This document shows positions 24,475-34,310 of a stretch of 64,000 nt of DNA, one piece after another. How positions within the stretch are numbered: the first letter of the stretch is position 1; each line of letters opens with the position of its first letter. A program made the translations under genes and the position numbers. The notes beneath the pieces are model-generated. The model ran no database searches. It saw only the letters and a list, made by a program, of their open reading frames with translations, and had not been told where the DNA came from. Source of the stretch: Nocardioides panaciterrulae (GTDB lineage Bacteria > Actinomycetota > Actinomycetes > Propionibacteriales > Nocardioidaceae); the NCBI RefSeq assembly GCF_013409645.1, contig NZ_JACCBG010000001.1, positions 1,982,001 to 2,046,000 on the forward strand, in the 5' to 3' direction.

Positions 24475-25839
24475 ATGTCCTTGACCAAGAGCTTCCGGCC
24501 CGGCGGCAAGCACGGGCTCTCCTCCCGGGAGTCGCGCGACCCGATCGGCTACGCGGTGGCGGCGCTCACCAAGGTGGCCCAGAGCGAGCTGATCGACCGC
24601 ATCGGCCTGCGCCGACAGGCCGAGCAGGCGGTGTTCACCGTCACCCGCGGCGGCTTCAAGACCATGACCACCGCGAGCCGCTCGTTCGCGCGCAGCGGCA
24701 GGAAGGGCGCGCCCGGCGTGCGTCCCGCGAGCGCGGAGGCGAAGGGGGTCTTCGACCTCACGCCCACCGAGGACCAGCAGATGCTGGTCGACGTGGTCAG
24801 CGAGCTCGCCGACGAGGTGGTCCGCCCGGCGGCCGCCGACGCCGATGCCGCCTGCGCCGCGCCCGACGAGGTGCTCGAGGCGGGCCGGGAGATCGGGCTG
24901 CCGATCCTCGGCGTGCCCGAGGCGCTCGGCGGGATCTCCGAGGAGCGCTCGGCGATGGCCGGCACGCTGGTCACCGAGGCGCTCGCCCGCGGCGACATGG
25001 GCCTGGCCGTGGCCGCCCTCGCACCGGGCGCGGTCGCCACCGCGCTCGGGCTGTGGGGCACCGACGAGCAGCAGCAGACCTACCTCCCGGCGTTCACCGG
25101 CGACGACGTGCCGGTGGCGGCGCTGGCGCTCAACGAGCCGACGGTCCTCTTCGACGTGCTGGCCCCGTCGACGACCGCGACCCGCGTGAGCGAGGGCTAC
25201 GTCCTCAACGGCGTGAAGTCGGCGGTCGCCCGCGGTGCCGACGCCGAGCTGTTCGTCGTGGGCGCCGAGCTCGACGGCGAGCCGGTGCTCTTCCTCGTCG
25301 AGGGCGGCACCCCCGGCCTCTCGGTCGAGGGCGACCCCGCGATGGGCGTGCGTGCGGCCGGCCTGGCGCGGCTCACCCTGACCGACGTGGCGGTCCCCGC
25401 GAACGCCGTGCTCGGCAGCACCGACGGCACGACGTACACCGAGTGCGTGCGGCTCTCCCGCCTGGCCTGGTGCGCGCTGGCGGTCGGGACGGCGCAGGCC
25501 GTGCTCGACTACGTCACGCCGTACGTCAAGGAGCGCGAGGCGTTCGGCGAGCCGATCGCCCACCGCCAGTCCGTGGCGTTCATGGTCGCCGACATCGCGA
25601 TCGAGCTGCAGTCGATGCGGCTGCTCACCTACAAGGCGGCCTCCCGCGCCGCCGCCGGCAAGGACTTCGCCCGCGAGGTCGCGCTCGCGCGCAAGCTGTG
25701 CGCCGACAAGGGCATGCGGATCGGCCTCGACGGCGTCCAGCTGCTCGGCGGCCACGGCTTCGTCAAGGAGCACCCGGTCGAGCGGTGGTACCGCGACCTG
25801 CGGGCCGTCGCGATCATGGAAGGGACGGTGCTGGTCTGA
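24475..25839 (+). CDS. Acyl-CoA dehydrogenase family protein
   Basis: 454 residues. After about 95 N-terminal residues unlike the usual fold, an acyl-CoA dehydrogenase domain begins (FDLTPTEDQQMLVDVV) and ends with DGVQLLGGHGFVKEHPVERWYRD. The catalytic base is not obvious at the usual ring position, so it may be the non-catalytic partner. The next gene, overlapping by one base (TGATG), encodes another dehydrogenase. Paired alpha/beta FadE subunits are known in actinobacteria, and a heteromer is inferred. Confidence 0.88.
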   Translation: MSLTKSFRPGGKHGLSSRESRDPIGYAVAALTKVAQSELIDRIGLRRQAEQAVFTVTRGGFKTMTTASRSFARSGRKGAPGVRPASAEAKGVFDLTPTEDQQMLVDVVSELADEVVRPAAADADAACAAPDEVLEAGREIGLPILGVPEALGGISEERSAMAGTLVTEALARGDMGLAVAALAPGAVATALGLWGTDEQQQTYLPAFTGDDVPVAALALNEPTVLFDVLAPSTTATRVSEGYVLNGVKSAVARGADAELFVVGAELDGEPVLFLVEGGTPGLSVEGDPAMGVRAAGLARLTLTDVAVPANAVLGSTDGTTYTECVRLSRLAWCALAVGTAQAVLDYVTPYVKEREAFGEPIAHRQSVAFMVADIAIELQSMRLLTYKAASRAAAGKDFAREVALARKLCADKGMRIGLDGVQLLGGHGFVKEHPVERWYRDLRAVAIMEGTVLV

Positions 25840-27056
25840 TGGCCATCAACCTCGATGACCCGAAGAAGTTCCGGCCGCTGGCCGGCCAGGCGCACCAGGT
25901 CGCGATGAACATGCTGCGGCCGATCTCGCGCAAGTACGACCGCGCCGAGCACGAGTACCCCAAGGAGCTCGACATGCTCGCGGCGATGATCGACGGGCTC
26001 AGCGAGTCCGGCGCCGCCGAGGGCGCCGGTGCCGCGGGCGTGCGCCGCGACGAGCGGCCGAAGGACGAGGGCGCCGCGAAGAACGGCGCCAACCTCGCCT
26101 CGGTGATGTCGATCGCCGAGATGTGCTGGGGCGACGTCGGCCTGCTGCTCTCGATGCCGCGTCAGGGCCTGGGCAACTCCGCGATCGCCTCCGTCGCCGA
26201 CGACGAGCAGCTCGAGCGGTTCGGCGGGCTGTGGGCCTCGATGGCGATCACCGAGCCCGGCACCGGGTCGGACTCCGCGAACATCAAGACCACGGCGTCC
26301 CTGGACGGCGACGAGTACGTCCTCAACGGCGAGAAGATCTACGTGACCTCCGGGGACCGCTCCGACGCCGTCGTGGTGTGGGCGAGCCTGGACCGCTCGC
26401 TGGGCCGGGCGGCGATCAAGTCCTTCGTGGTGCCCAAGGGGACGCCTGGCATGCGGGTGGACCGGCTCGAGCACAAGCTCGGCATCAGGGCCTCGGACAC
26501 GGCCACGATCATCTTCGAGGACTGCCGGGTGCCGAAGGAGAACCTGCTCGGCTCTCCGGACGTCGACCCCAAGCAGGGCTTCGCAGGCGCCATGGCCACC
26601 TTCGACAACACCCGGCCGTTGGTCGCGTCGATGGCGGTCGGGTGCGCGAAGGCTGCGCTGGACCTGACCCGGGAGCTGCTGGAGCGGGCCGGGGTCGAGA
26701 TCGACTACGACCGGCCGGCGCTCACACAGTCGGCCGCCGCCGCGAAGTTCCTGCAGATGGAGGCCGACTGGGAGGCCGCGCGGCTGTTGATGCTGCAGGC
26801 GGCGTGGATGGCCGACAACCGCAAGCCGAACTCGCTGGAGGCCTCGATGGCCAAGGCCAAGGCCGGCCGCGTGGGCTCCGACATCACGCTGAGCTGCGTC
26901 GAGCTCGCCGGGTCGGTCGGGTACGCCGAGGGCGAGCTGCTCGAGAAGTGGGCGCGCGACTCCAAGATCCTCGACATCTTCGAGGGCACCCAGCAGATCC
27001 AGCAGCTGATCGTGGCCCGCCGCGTGCTCGGCCTCACCAGCGCCGAGCTCAAGTAG
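25839..27056 (+). CDS. Acyl-CoA dehydrogenase (second subunit)
   Basis: 405 residues. Conserved features include MAITEPGTGSDSANIKTTA at the FAD-binding strand, VLNGEKIYVTSGDRSD, and the C-terminal DIFEGTQQIQQLIVARRVLG, in which the Glu of FEGT is the likely catalytic base. It dehydrogenates acyl-CoA to enoyl-CoA in beta-oxidation; the chain preference is unknown. It is co-transcribed with the upstream partner, and transcription ends at the long palindrome 25 bases downstream. Confidence 0.93.
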   Translation: MAINLDDPKKFRPLAGQAHQVAMNMLRPISRKYDRAEHEYPKELDMLAAMIDGLSESGAAEGAGAAGVRRDERPKDEGAAKNGANLASVMSIAEMCWGDVGLLLSMPRQGLGNSAIASVADDEQLERFGGLWASMAITEPGTGSDSANIKTTASLDGDEYVLNGEKIYVTSGDRSDAVVVWASLDRSLGRAAIKSFVVPKGTPGMRVDRLEHKLGIRASDTATIIFEDCRVPKENLLGSPDVDPKQGFAGAMATFDNTRPLVASMAVGCAKAALDLTRELLERAGVEIDYDRPALTQSAAAAKFLQMEADWEAARLLMLQAAWMADNRKPNSLEASMAKAKAGRVGSDITLSCVELAGSVGYAEGELLEKWARDSKILDIFEGTQQIQQLIVARRVLGLTSAELK

Positions 27057-27080
27057 CCGCCGCCCACCGGCCCCGGCATG

Positions 27081-27118
27081 ACGGAGCCCCTGCACCGAGC
27101 TCGGTGCAGGGGCTCCGT
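27081..27118. terminator. Long perfect palindrome, bidirectional terminator
   Basis: A 38-base perfect inverted repeat with 19-base arms starting ACGGAGCCCC and no loop, between the convergent dehydrogenase and Lys-rich genes. There is no T-run; it could fold as a very stable hairpin in both transcripts. Confidence 0.75.
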
Positions 27119-27135
27119 CCTACGTCGGGGCGTTG

Positions 27136-27966
27136 CTAGGACTTGTCGGTGTCGCTGGCCTTGCGCATCGTCGCCGCCTCGCTGGCCACCGCCTTCGTCG
27201 TGGCGGGATCCATGATCGGCTCGGTGCCGGGCTGCTGGAGGTCGGTCTCGGTGGTGTCCGGATTCGTGGCGACACCGGCGCCGCGGGTCCCGACCGGCGT
27301 GATCGTCTCGGGTCCGGCGCCCGCCGCGAGCTCGGCCGCGCTCAGGGGCACCTTCGTGGCCGCACCCTTCTTCGGAGCCGCCTTCCTGGCCGGCGACTTC
27401 TTCGCGGGGAGCTTCCCGCCCGGGGCGGACTTCCTGGTGGTGGCCTTCTGGGCCGGCGCCTTCTGGGTCGGAGCCTTCGTGGCGGGCGCCTTCTTCGCCA
27501 CCCTCTTGGCCACGTCGGCCGGCGTGGCCTCGACCTCGGGGGCCGCCTTCTTGGCCGCCGTCTTCTTGGCCGCCGACTTCTTCGCGGCCGACTTCTTCGC
27601 GGCCGGCTTCTTCGTGGCCGCCTTCTTGGCTGCTGGGGGAGTGGCCGGCATGGCGAGCGCGTCGCCCTGGTCCTTCAGTGACTCCTCGGCCGGACGGTGA
27701 CGCGGCGGCGCGGCGGGCTGCGCCTCGGCGGGCGCCGGGGGTGCGGTCGTGGCGGCCGTCGGCTCGTGCCGGTGCCCGGGCAGCCGTGACAGCACCGCTG
27801 CCGTGGCGCCCTTCGACACGTGGCCGGCGACCGTGCGCCCCAGGGCGACGGAGTCCCTGGCCTGGCCGACGGCCCGGCCGGCCGCCTTGCCGACGGCTCC
27901 GGCCGGGTCCTTGATCGTGCCGAGGGCGACGTGCGTGAGCTTTCCGATGGGGGTCTTGCGGGGCAA
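27136..27966 (-). CDS. Lys/Ala/Pro-rich histone H1-like protein
   Basis: 276 residues. An N-terminal helical part ([21 protein letters not shown]) is followed by about 130 residues of [17 protein letters not shown] repeats, like the tails of HupB and histone H1, then an acidic/Thr tail. It probably binds DNA or RNA, or is an intrinsically disordered polycation. No folded DNA-binding domain is seen. The start is TTG 27966 behind GAAGGGAAG; no nearby ATG or GTG exists. Confidence 0.7.
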   Translation of the reverse strand: MPRKTPIGKLTHVALGTIKDPAGAVGKAAGRAVGQARDSVALGRTVAGHVSKGATAAVLSRLPGHRHEPTAATTAPPAPAEAQPAAPPRHRPAEESLKDQGDALAMPATPPAAKKAATKKPAAKKSAAKKSAAKKTAAKKAAPEVEATPADVAKRVAKKAPATKAPTQKAPAQKATTRKSAPGGKLPAKKSPARKAAPKKGAATKVPLSAAELAAGAGPETITPVGTRGAGVATNPDTTETDLQQPGTEPIMDPATTKAVASEAATMRKASDTDKS

Positions 27967-28043
27967 GGCGGCTTCCCTTCGTCGGGGGTCGGTCCTGAAT
28001 CCGACCGTACCCCCGACAGCCCGGGCGCAACCGGGGCCACAGG

Positions 28044-28331
28044 TCAGGAGATCGCCTTGAACGGATCGTGCTCGGCGAGCAGCTTGTCGACGCGCGCCTG
28101 GTCGAGCCGGGACACGACGTACTGGGAGTCCTGGGCGTCGCGCACGCACTTGGCCAGGGTGAACGAGGACGTGGTCAGGAACAGGGTGCCCAGTCCCAGG
28201 AAGCCCCGGATCCAGGGGTCCACGGGCAGGTAGATGACCGCGAAGATCATCGTGAGCAGCGCGACGCCGAACGACAGCGCGGCCTGCAGGTAGAAGGCGT
28301 TGGTGTTCTTGGAGGTGGTGGGAGTGCTCAT
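28044..28331 (-). CDS. YiaA/YiaB-type two-helix membrane protein
   Basis: 95 residues. Two membrane helices (FYLQAALSFGVALLTMIFA and IRGFLGLGTLFLTTSSFTLA) are followed by a charged tail ending in AEHDPFKAIS. It matches the YiaAB two-helix family, which has no known role. ATG 28331 is the start. It is transcribed in the same direction as the Lys-rich gene 77 bases downstream. Confidence 0.85.
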   Translation of the reverse strand: MSTPTTSKNTNAFYLQAALSFGVALLTMIFAVIYLPVDPWIRGFLGLGTLFLTTSSFTLAKCVRDAQDSQYVVSRLDQARVDKLLAEHDPFKAIS

Positions 28332-28438
28332 GCGGCACAGCCTGGCCGCCGGCACCGGCGCCGGGGATCCGCGCACCTACTCGACCTCCTGCCCCGTGGG
28401 CTGAGTACTCGTGCTCATTGCGGGGAAGGCTCCGCGTC

Positions 28439-29773
28439 GTGCCTGCCTCCTCCCGCCCCTCCCGCCCGGACCGCTCCGACCGCACCGATCTGATCGTCTC
28501 CGTCCTCGACGACGCCTTCGCGCCGCTGATGGAGGCCGATCCGGTCGCCTTCCGTGGTAAGTACCGCAAGATGGCGGCCGACCCGCACGCCTTCTACCGC
28601 GGCAGCGCCTGCCTGTTCTACGCCGACGTGACCGCCCAGGACGACCCGTTCTGCGACGAGCGCAGCGGGCGGATCTGGGTCCACGGCGACCTGCACGTGG
28701 AGAACTTCGGCACCTACCTCAACTCCGGCGGCATCCTCGTCTTCGACATCAACGACTTCGACGAGGCCTACCTCGGCCGGTTCACGTGGGACCTGCAGCG
28801 CTTCGCCGCCTCCCTCGCGCTCACCGGGTGGCAGAAGGCGCTGCCCGAGGACGACGTGCGCGCGCTGATCGGCAAGTACCTGCGTGCCTACCTCGCCCAG
28901 GTCGACGAGTACCGCGACCGCGAGGACGACGACTTCGCGCTGCACCTCGACAACACCGACGGGCCGATCCACGAGGCGCTGGTGATGGCGCGCCAGCAGC
29001 GGCGGGCCGACCTGCTCGACCAGGCCACCGTCCTGGCAGACGGGCAGCGGACGCTGCGGGAGGACGGCAGCGTCCGGCGGCTGGGCAAGCGCGAGCGTGC
29101 CCAGGTGGTCGAGGCGTTCGAGGGCTATCTCGAGACGATCCCCGAGGACAAGCGGTTCGACCGCGAGCTGTTCTACGAGCTGCGCGACGTGGCCGGCAAG
29201 TCGGGCTTCGGCATCGGCAGCGCCGGGCTGCCGGCCTACAACCTGCTCGTCGAGGGCTACAGCCAGGCGCTGGACAACGACGTGCTGCTGTCGATGAAGC
29301 AGGCCAACGTGCCGGCTGTGAGCAGGTTCGTCGACACCGGCGAGGTGGACGCGTACTTCGACCACGAGGGGCACCGGACCGTGGTCAGCCAGCGCGCCCT
29401 GCAGGTCCACACGGACCCGCTGCTCGGCTACACCGAGGTCGGCGGGGTGGGGTACGTCGTCGCCGAGGTCTCGCCCTACGAGGTCGACCTCGACTGGTCC
29501 AACCTCACCGAGCCGGACGAGATCGCCCAGGTGGTGGGCCTGCTGGGCCGGGCGACCGCGAAGATCCACTGTGCCTCCGACGAGGACAGCAAGCAGGACC
29601 TGATCGACTTCCAGGTGGAGGACGCGATCGCGGCCAGCCTGGACCGCCGGCGGCGGGAGTTCACGGCCTGGGTGACCGACTTCGGGATGGACTATGCCCA
29701 GCAGGTCCGCGAGGACCACGCGCTGTTCGTCGAGGCGTTCCGGGGCGGTCGGATCGGCGTCAGCGCGACGTAG
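28439..29773 (+). CDS. DUF2252 protein (protein-kinase-like fold)
   Basis: 444 residues. WVHGDLHVENFGTYLNSGG with LVFDINDFDEAYLG is the family hallmark and resembles the catalytic and metal loops of aminoglycoside/choline kinases (HGD, then DxxDFD). Substrate is unknown. GTG 28439 follows GGGGAAGG at 8-base spacing; a TTG seven codons upstream is also possible. The 3' end overlaps galK tail to tail by 14 bases. A second DUF2252 gene lies at 37.5 kb. Confidence 0.85.
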   Translation: MPASSRPSRPDRSDRTDLIVSVLDDAFAPLMEADPVAFRGKYRKMAADPHAFYRGSACLFYADVTAQDDPFCDERSGRIWVHGDLHVENFGTYLNSGGILVFDINDFDEAYLGRFTWDLQRFAASLALTGWQKALPEDDVRALIGKYLRAYLAQVDEYRDREDDDFALHLDNTDGPIHEALVMARQQRRADLLDQATVLADGQRTLREDGSVRRLGKRERAQVVEAFEGYLETIPEDKRFDRELFYELRDVAGKSGFGIGSAGLPAYNLLVEGYSQALDNDVLLSMKQANVPAVSRFVDTGEVDAYFDHEGHRTVVSQRALQVHTDPLLGYTEVGGVGYVVAEVSPYEVDLDWSNLTEPDEIAQVVGLLGRATAKIHCASDEDSKQDLIDFQVEDAIAASLDRRRREFTAWVTDFGMDYAQQVREDHALFVEAFRGGRIGVSAT

Positions 29774-30956
29774 GACGGGCGGGCTGCACGAGCCCGGCCG
29801 CGCTGGAGGGGTCGGCCCGCAGGTGCGCCGGGGCCCGGAAGCTCGCGGCCACGAACGCCGCATCGACGGCCCGGACCACGGCGTCGAGGCGCTCGAGGGG
29901 CACCAGGGAGATCGCGGAACCGCCGAAGCCGCCGCCGGTCATCCGGGAGCCCAGCGCCCCGGCCTCGACGGCGGTCTGCACGACCGTGTCGAGCTCGGGG
30001 CAGGAGATCTCGAAGTCGTCGCGCATCGAGACGTGCGAGGCGAGGAAGTGGCGGGCGACCTCGGGCCAGTCGCCGGCCTCGACGGCAGACACCGTGTCCG
30101 CGACCCGGTCGATCTCGGTGACGATGTGCCTGGCCCGGCGACGGATCCGCTCGTCGTCGAGCCGGTCGAGCATCGTGAGGTCGGCTTGCCGCAACGACGA
30201 CAGCCCGAGCTCGCTCGCCGCCTGCTCGCAGTCGCGGCGGCGGGCGGCGTACCCGCCGTCGACGAGCGCGTGGGAGACCCGGGTGTCGGTGACCAGCAGG
30301 CCGAGCCCGGCCTCCTCGAGCGCCAACGGCACCGCCCGGGTCGTGTGGTCGGCGAAGTCGATCAGCAGCGCGGCGCCCGCCTCCGCGAGCATCGCCACGG
30401 TCTGGTCCATGCCGCCGGTCGGGGCCCCGGCCACCTCGGTCTCCGCCCGCATGCAGGCCTCGACCAGGTCCCGGCGCAGTTCAGGGGTGTCCTGCAGGCC
30501 CAGCAGCTCGGCGACTGCCACCGCCACGGAGCACTCCAGGGCGGCCGAGCTCGAGAGCCCGGCGCCGAGCGGGACCGTGCCGTCGACGTACACGTCGAGG
30601 CCAGGGACCTCGTGCCCGGCCTCCCGCAGCGCCCACAGCACGCCGGCGACGTAGGCCGCCCAGCCCGACACCGAGTCGCCGCCGAGCGCGCCCAGCCGGC
30701 CCTCCCACGGCTGGTCGACCTGGCGACTGGCGATCCGGACCCGGTCGTCCTCACGGGGCGCGACGGCGGCGTACGTCGCGTGCGGCAGCGCCAGCGGCAG
30801 GCAGAGGCCGGCGTTGTAGTCGGTGTGCTCGCCGATCAGGTTCACGCGGCCCGGCGCCCGGCCGACCACCGCGGGGTCACGCCCGAACACCGTCGAGAAG
30901 CCGGACTGCACATCACGGGTGAGGTCGCCCGGGGAGCCGGGCTCGACGAACGACAT
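29760..30956 (-). CDS. galK: Galactokinase
   Basis: 398 residues. Galactokinase signature GRVNLIGEHTDYNAG (about residue 34), GHMP ATP loop PLGAGLSSSAALECS (about 130) and motif 3 MTGGGFGGSAI (about 345). It phosphorylates galactose at C1. No other Leloir gene is adjacent, so context does not confirm the sugar. ATG 30956 is supported by a TAGGCT -10 seven bases upstream. Confidence 0.93.
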   Translation of the reverse strand: MSFVEPGSPGDLTRDVQSGFSTVFGRDPAVVGRAPGRVNLIGEHTDYNAGLCLPLALPHATYAAVAPREDDRVRIASRQVDQPWEGRLGALGGDSVSGWAAYVAGVLWALREAGHEVPGLDVYVDGTVPLGAGLSSSAALECSVAVAVAELLGLQDTPELRRDLVEACMRAETEVAGAPTGGMDQTVAMLAEAGAALLIDFADHTTRAVPLALEEAGLGLLVTDTRVSHALVDGGYAARRRDCEQAASELGLSSLRQADLTMLDRLDDERIRRRARHIVTEIDRVADTVSAVEAGDWPEVARHFLASHVSMRDDFEISCPELDTVVQTAVEAGALGSRMTGGGFGGSAISLVPLERLDAVVRAVDAAFVAASFRAPAHLRADPSSAAGLVQPARPTSR

Positions 30957-30963
30957 GCCCCCG

Positions 30964-30969
30964 AGCCTA
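30964..30969 (-). promoter_or_regulatory. -10 hexamer of galK
   Basis: TAGGCT on the minus strand, 7 bases before ATG 30956. Confidence 0.5.
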
Positions 30970-30970
30970 G

Positions 30971-32488
<1,518 letters not shown>

Positions 32489-32507
32489 CGCAGGCTCCTG
32501 GAGCTGC

Positions 32508-33383
32508 TCAGCCGCCGAAGCGGTCCGCGTAGGCCACGACCCGGTTGAACAGGGTGGTCACCGCGGCCGCGTCCGCGAACGCCGGACCCGGCTCGTCGGC
32601 CAGCTCGTAGAGCAGCGGGGCGGCCTCGGCGCAGCCGTGCGACTGCGCGACCCGGGCGCAGACCCGGGCGGCGTCGCGAACCGCTCCGGGCTCGACGGTC
32701 CAGATCGCCTCGAACAGGCGCTCCCGGTCGGCGACGTCGCCCTGGCCGGGCAGCTCCCACGCGGTGAGCACCACCGGGAGCTCCCGGGACTCGCAGATCA
32801 CGAACCACTCCCGGCGCATCGGGTCCTCCGGTTCGAGCCCGACCAGCCGCAGCGCCGACTGCGGCCGGGACTCGGGAGCGGGCGCCGCGAAGACGAGGGT
32901 CGAGGCCGACACCCGTGCCAGCTCGACCCACCGGGGTTCCGCGGCCCGGAGGAAGCGCTCGTGCTGGAATCCGGCGAACAGGTGCGCCCGCTCCGCCCGG
33001 GAACAGAACTCGTCCTCGATCGCCCAGGACAGCGCCAGCAGGGTCGCCTTGCGCAGCCGCTGCGGCATCAGCTGCGGGTGCCGTCGCCGCAGCTCGGCGA
33101 AGACCGACGGCGTGGTCGGCTCCGCCGCTGCCAGCACCTCGGCGATGGCCACGTCGAGGCGGACGCCGGTCTCGCGCCGGCGGACCACCCGGTCCACCGC
33201 GGCGACCTGCTCCTCGGCGTAGCGCCGGTGGCCGCTCGCGAGGCGGAGCGGCTCCGGGAAGCCGTGCCGCGCCTCCCACATCCGCAGGGTGGCCGGGGTG
33301 ACCCCGGTGCGGCGGGAGAGCTCGCCGATGGTGAGCACGGGTTGCGGGCCACCCGCGGGCGCCGGGTTTGGTGCGGAGGTCAT
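32508..33383 (-). CDS. MerR-family regulator with DICT sensory domain
   Basis: 291 residues. A MerR HTH (LTIGELSRRTGVTPATLRMWEARHG cut short here; about 17-65, GHRRYAEEQV wing) is joined to a DICT-type domain (about 110-270; ATLLALSWAIEDEFCSRAE, HLFAGFQHERFLRA). DICT domains are thought to sense ligands or light-linked signals in regulators. ATG 33383 has a TATAGT -10 six bases upstream, and a 21-base dyad abuts the -10, fitting autoregulation. It is divergent from a small gene at 33441. Confidence 0.87.
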   Translation of the reverse strand: MTSAPNPAPAGGPQPVLTIGELSRRTGVTPATLRMWEARHGFPEPLRLASGHRRYAEEQVAAVDRVVRRRETGVRLDVAIAEVLAAAEPTTPSVFAELRRRHPQLMPQRLRKATLLALSWAIEDEFCSRAERAHLFAGFQHERFLRAAEPRWVELARVSASTLVFAAPAPESRPQSALRLVGLEPEDPMRREWFVICESRELPVVLTAWELPGQGDVADRERLFEAIWTVEPGAVRDAARVCARVAQSHGCAEAAPLLYELADEPGPAFADAAAVTTLFNRVVAYADRFGG

Positions 33384-33389
33384 GATGGC

Positions 33390-33395
33390 ACTATA
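33390..33395 (-). promoter_or_regulatory. -10 hexamer of merR-DICT gene
   Basis: TATAGT on the minus strand, 6 bases before ATG 33383; the best -10 in the window. Confidence 0.6.
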
Positions 33396-33415
33396 TCTCC
33401 ACAACCTGTGGAGAT
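33395..33415. promoter_or_regulatory. MerR-type operator dyad
   Basis: Perfect 9-base arms (ATCTCCACA and TGTGGAGAT) around ACC, directly upstream of the merR-DICT -10 and 25 bases before the divergent small gene. This is the normal place for a MerR operator. Confidence 0.65.
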
Positions 33416-33440
33416 TGCTGTTCAACTTTGGAAGGTCGGC

Positions 33441-33812
33441 ATGGTGAGCATCGCAAGCCACTTGCACGCCGTGGCCGAGATGGTCCTCCAGCTGGAGGTG
33501 CCCGGACGCGAGCCGGTCCGCGCCCACCTGCGCGGCGTGGACGGTCACCTCGTGCTCGAGGTGGAGGACCCCGGCCTCCTGCAGGACGCGGCCGTGCGGC
33601 GCGCGCTCGGTTCGATGCTCCTGCGGTTGGCCGGGCGGGGGCGGCCGGTGCGGGTGGAGCACCGGGGCGAGGTGCTGCTCGGTCAGCCGCGCGAGCTGCG
33701 CGCGGTCCGGCCGCGGACGATCCCGATGAACGCCTGGACACGCTCGTCGTCGTTGTCGACGAGCCAGGCCAGCCCCACGGTCGTCGGAGGCAGGTCGGTC
33801 ACCGGGCGGTAG
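33441..33812 (+). CDS. Small protein of unknown function, divergent from MerR-DICT
   Basis: 123 residues. The first 80 look like a folded small domain (VAEMVLQLEVPGREPVRAHLRGVDGHLVLEVEDP cut short here), and the last 35 are Ser/Thr-rich. GGAAGG seven bases before ATG 33441 is a good ribosome site. The last 130 bases run antisense to the LysR-like gene, so the C-terminal tail may owe its composition to that overlap. It shares the dyad with the MerR-DICT gene and is a likely target of that regulator. Confidence 0.55.
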   Translation: MVSIASHLHAVAEMVLQLEVPGREPVRAHLRGVDGHLVLEVEDPGLLQDAAVRRALGSMLLRLAGRGRPVRVEHRGEVLLGQPRELRAVRPRTIPMNAWTRSSSLSTSQASPTVVGGRSVTGR

Positions 33813-34279
33813 GCCGTGTCCTTGCGGTGGTGCAGCCGCGCCACCGACATCGGGACGAGCGCCACGCCGGTCCCCGACGCGACCACCTCCATGGCCTCGC
33901 GCACCGACATCGGCGGCCAGTCCAGCTGGGGGGCGGCCGGCCGCCATCCGGAGGGGTGGGGGAGCACCAGCTGCTCGTCGTCGAGGTCGTCGAGGGTCAG
34001 CTCCTCGACGACGCTGGCCACGTGCTCCCTGCCGACCACGGCGACCGGGACCTCGTCGTACAACGGGATGCAGTGCAGGCCGGCGCGGTCGACCGGCAGC
34101 CGGACCAGGCACATGTCGAGGCCGCCCTCGCGCACCAGCCGCTCCTGCTGGTCCTCCTCCACCGGCACCAGCTCCAGCGCGTCGCGGCGCCGTTCGCGCC
34201 AGGTCCGGGCCCACTTGTCGGGGGTCGCGCCGGTCACGAAGCCCACGCGGAACGGCGAGTCGGATCGGTCCTGCGGCAC
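33683..34279 (-). CDS. LysR-type substrate-binding domain protein without HTH
   Basis: 198 residues. The fold is a LysR effector-binding domain: FRVGFVTGATPDKWARTW, LDMCLVRLPV, YDEVPVAVVGREH, VREAMEVVASGTGVALVPM. The usual N-terminal helix-turn-helix is absent, and the GTG 34279 start is backed by a -10 six bases upstream, so the absence looks genuine and not due to a wrong start. It may sense a ligand or antagonise a full LysR regulator. It overlaps the small gene at 33441 tail to tail. Confidence 0.8.
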   Translation of the reverse strand: MPQDRSDSPFRVGFVTGATPDKWARTWRERRRDALELVPVEEDQQERLVREGGLDMCLVRLPVDRAGLHCIPLYDEVPVAVVGREHVASVVEELTLDDLDDEQLVLPHPSGWRPAAPQLDWPPMSVREAMEVVASGTGVALVPMSVARLHHRKDTAYRPVTDLPPTTVGLAWLVDNDDERVQAFIGIVRGRTARSSRG

Positions 34280-34285
34280 GCGACC

Positions 34286-34291
34286 AGCCTA
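34286..34291 (-). promoter_or_regulatory. -10 hexamer of LysR-like gene
   Basis: TAGGCT on the minus strand, 6 bases before GTG 34279. It sits 7 bases from the divergent -10 at 34299. Confidence 0.5.
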
Positions 34292-34298
34292 GGCGGCC

Positions 34299-34304
34299 TA
34301 CGCT
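34299..34304 (+). promoter_or_regulatory. -10 hexamer of phosphoesterase gene
   Basis: TACGCT, 6 bases before ATG 34311; back to back with the LysR-like promoter, so the two probably compete. Confidence 0.45.
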
Positions 34305-34310
34305 GGTGCC

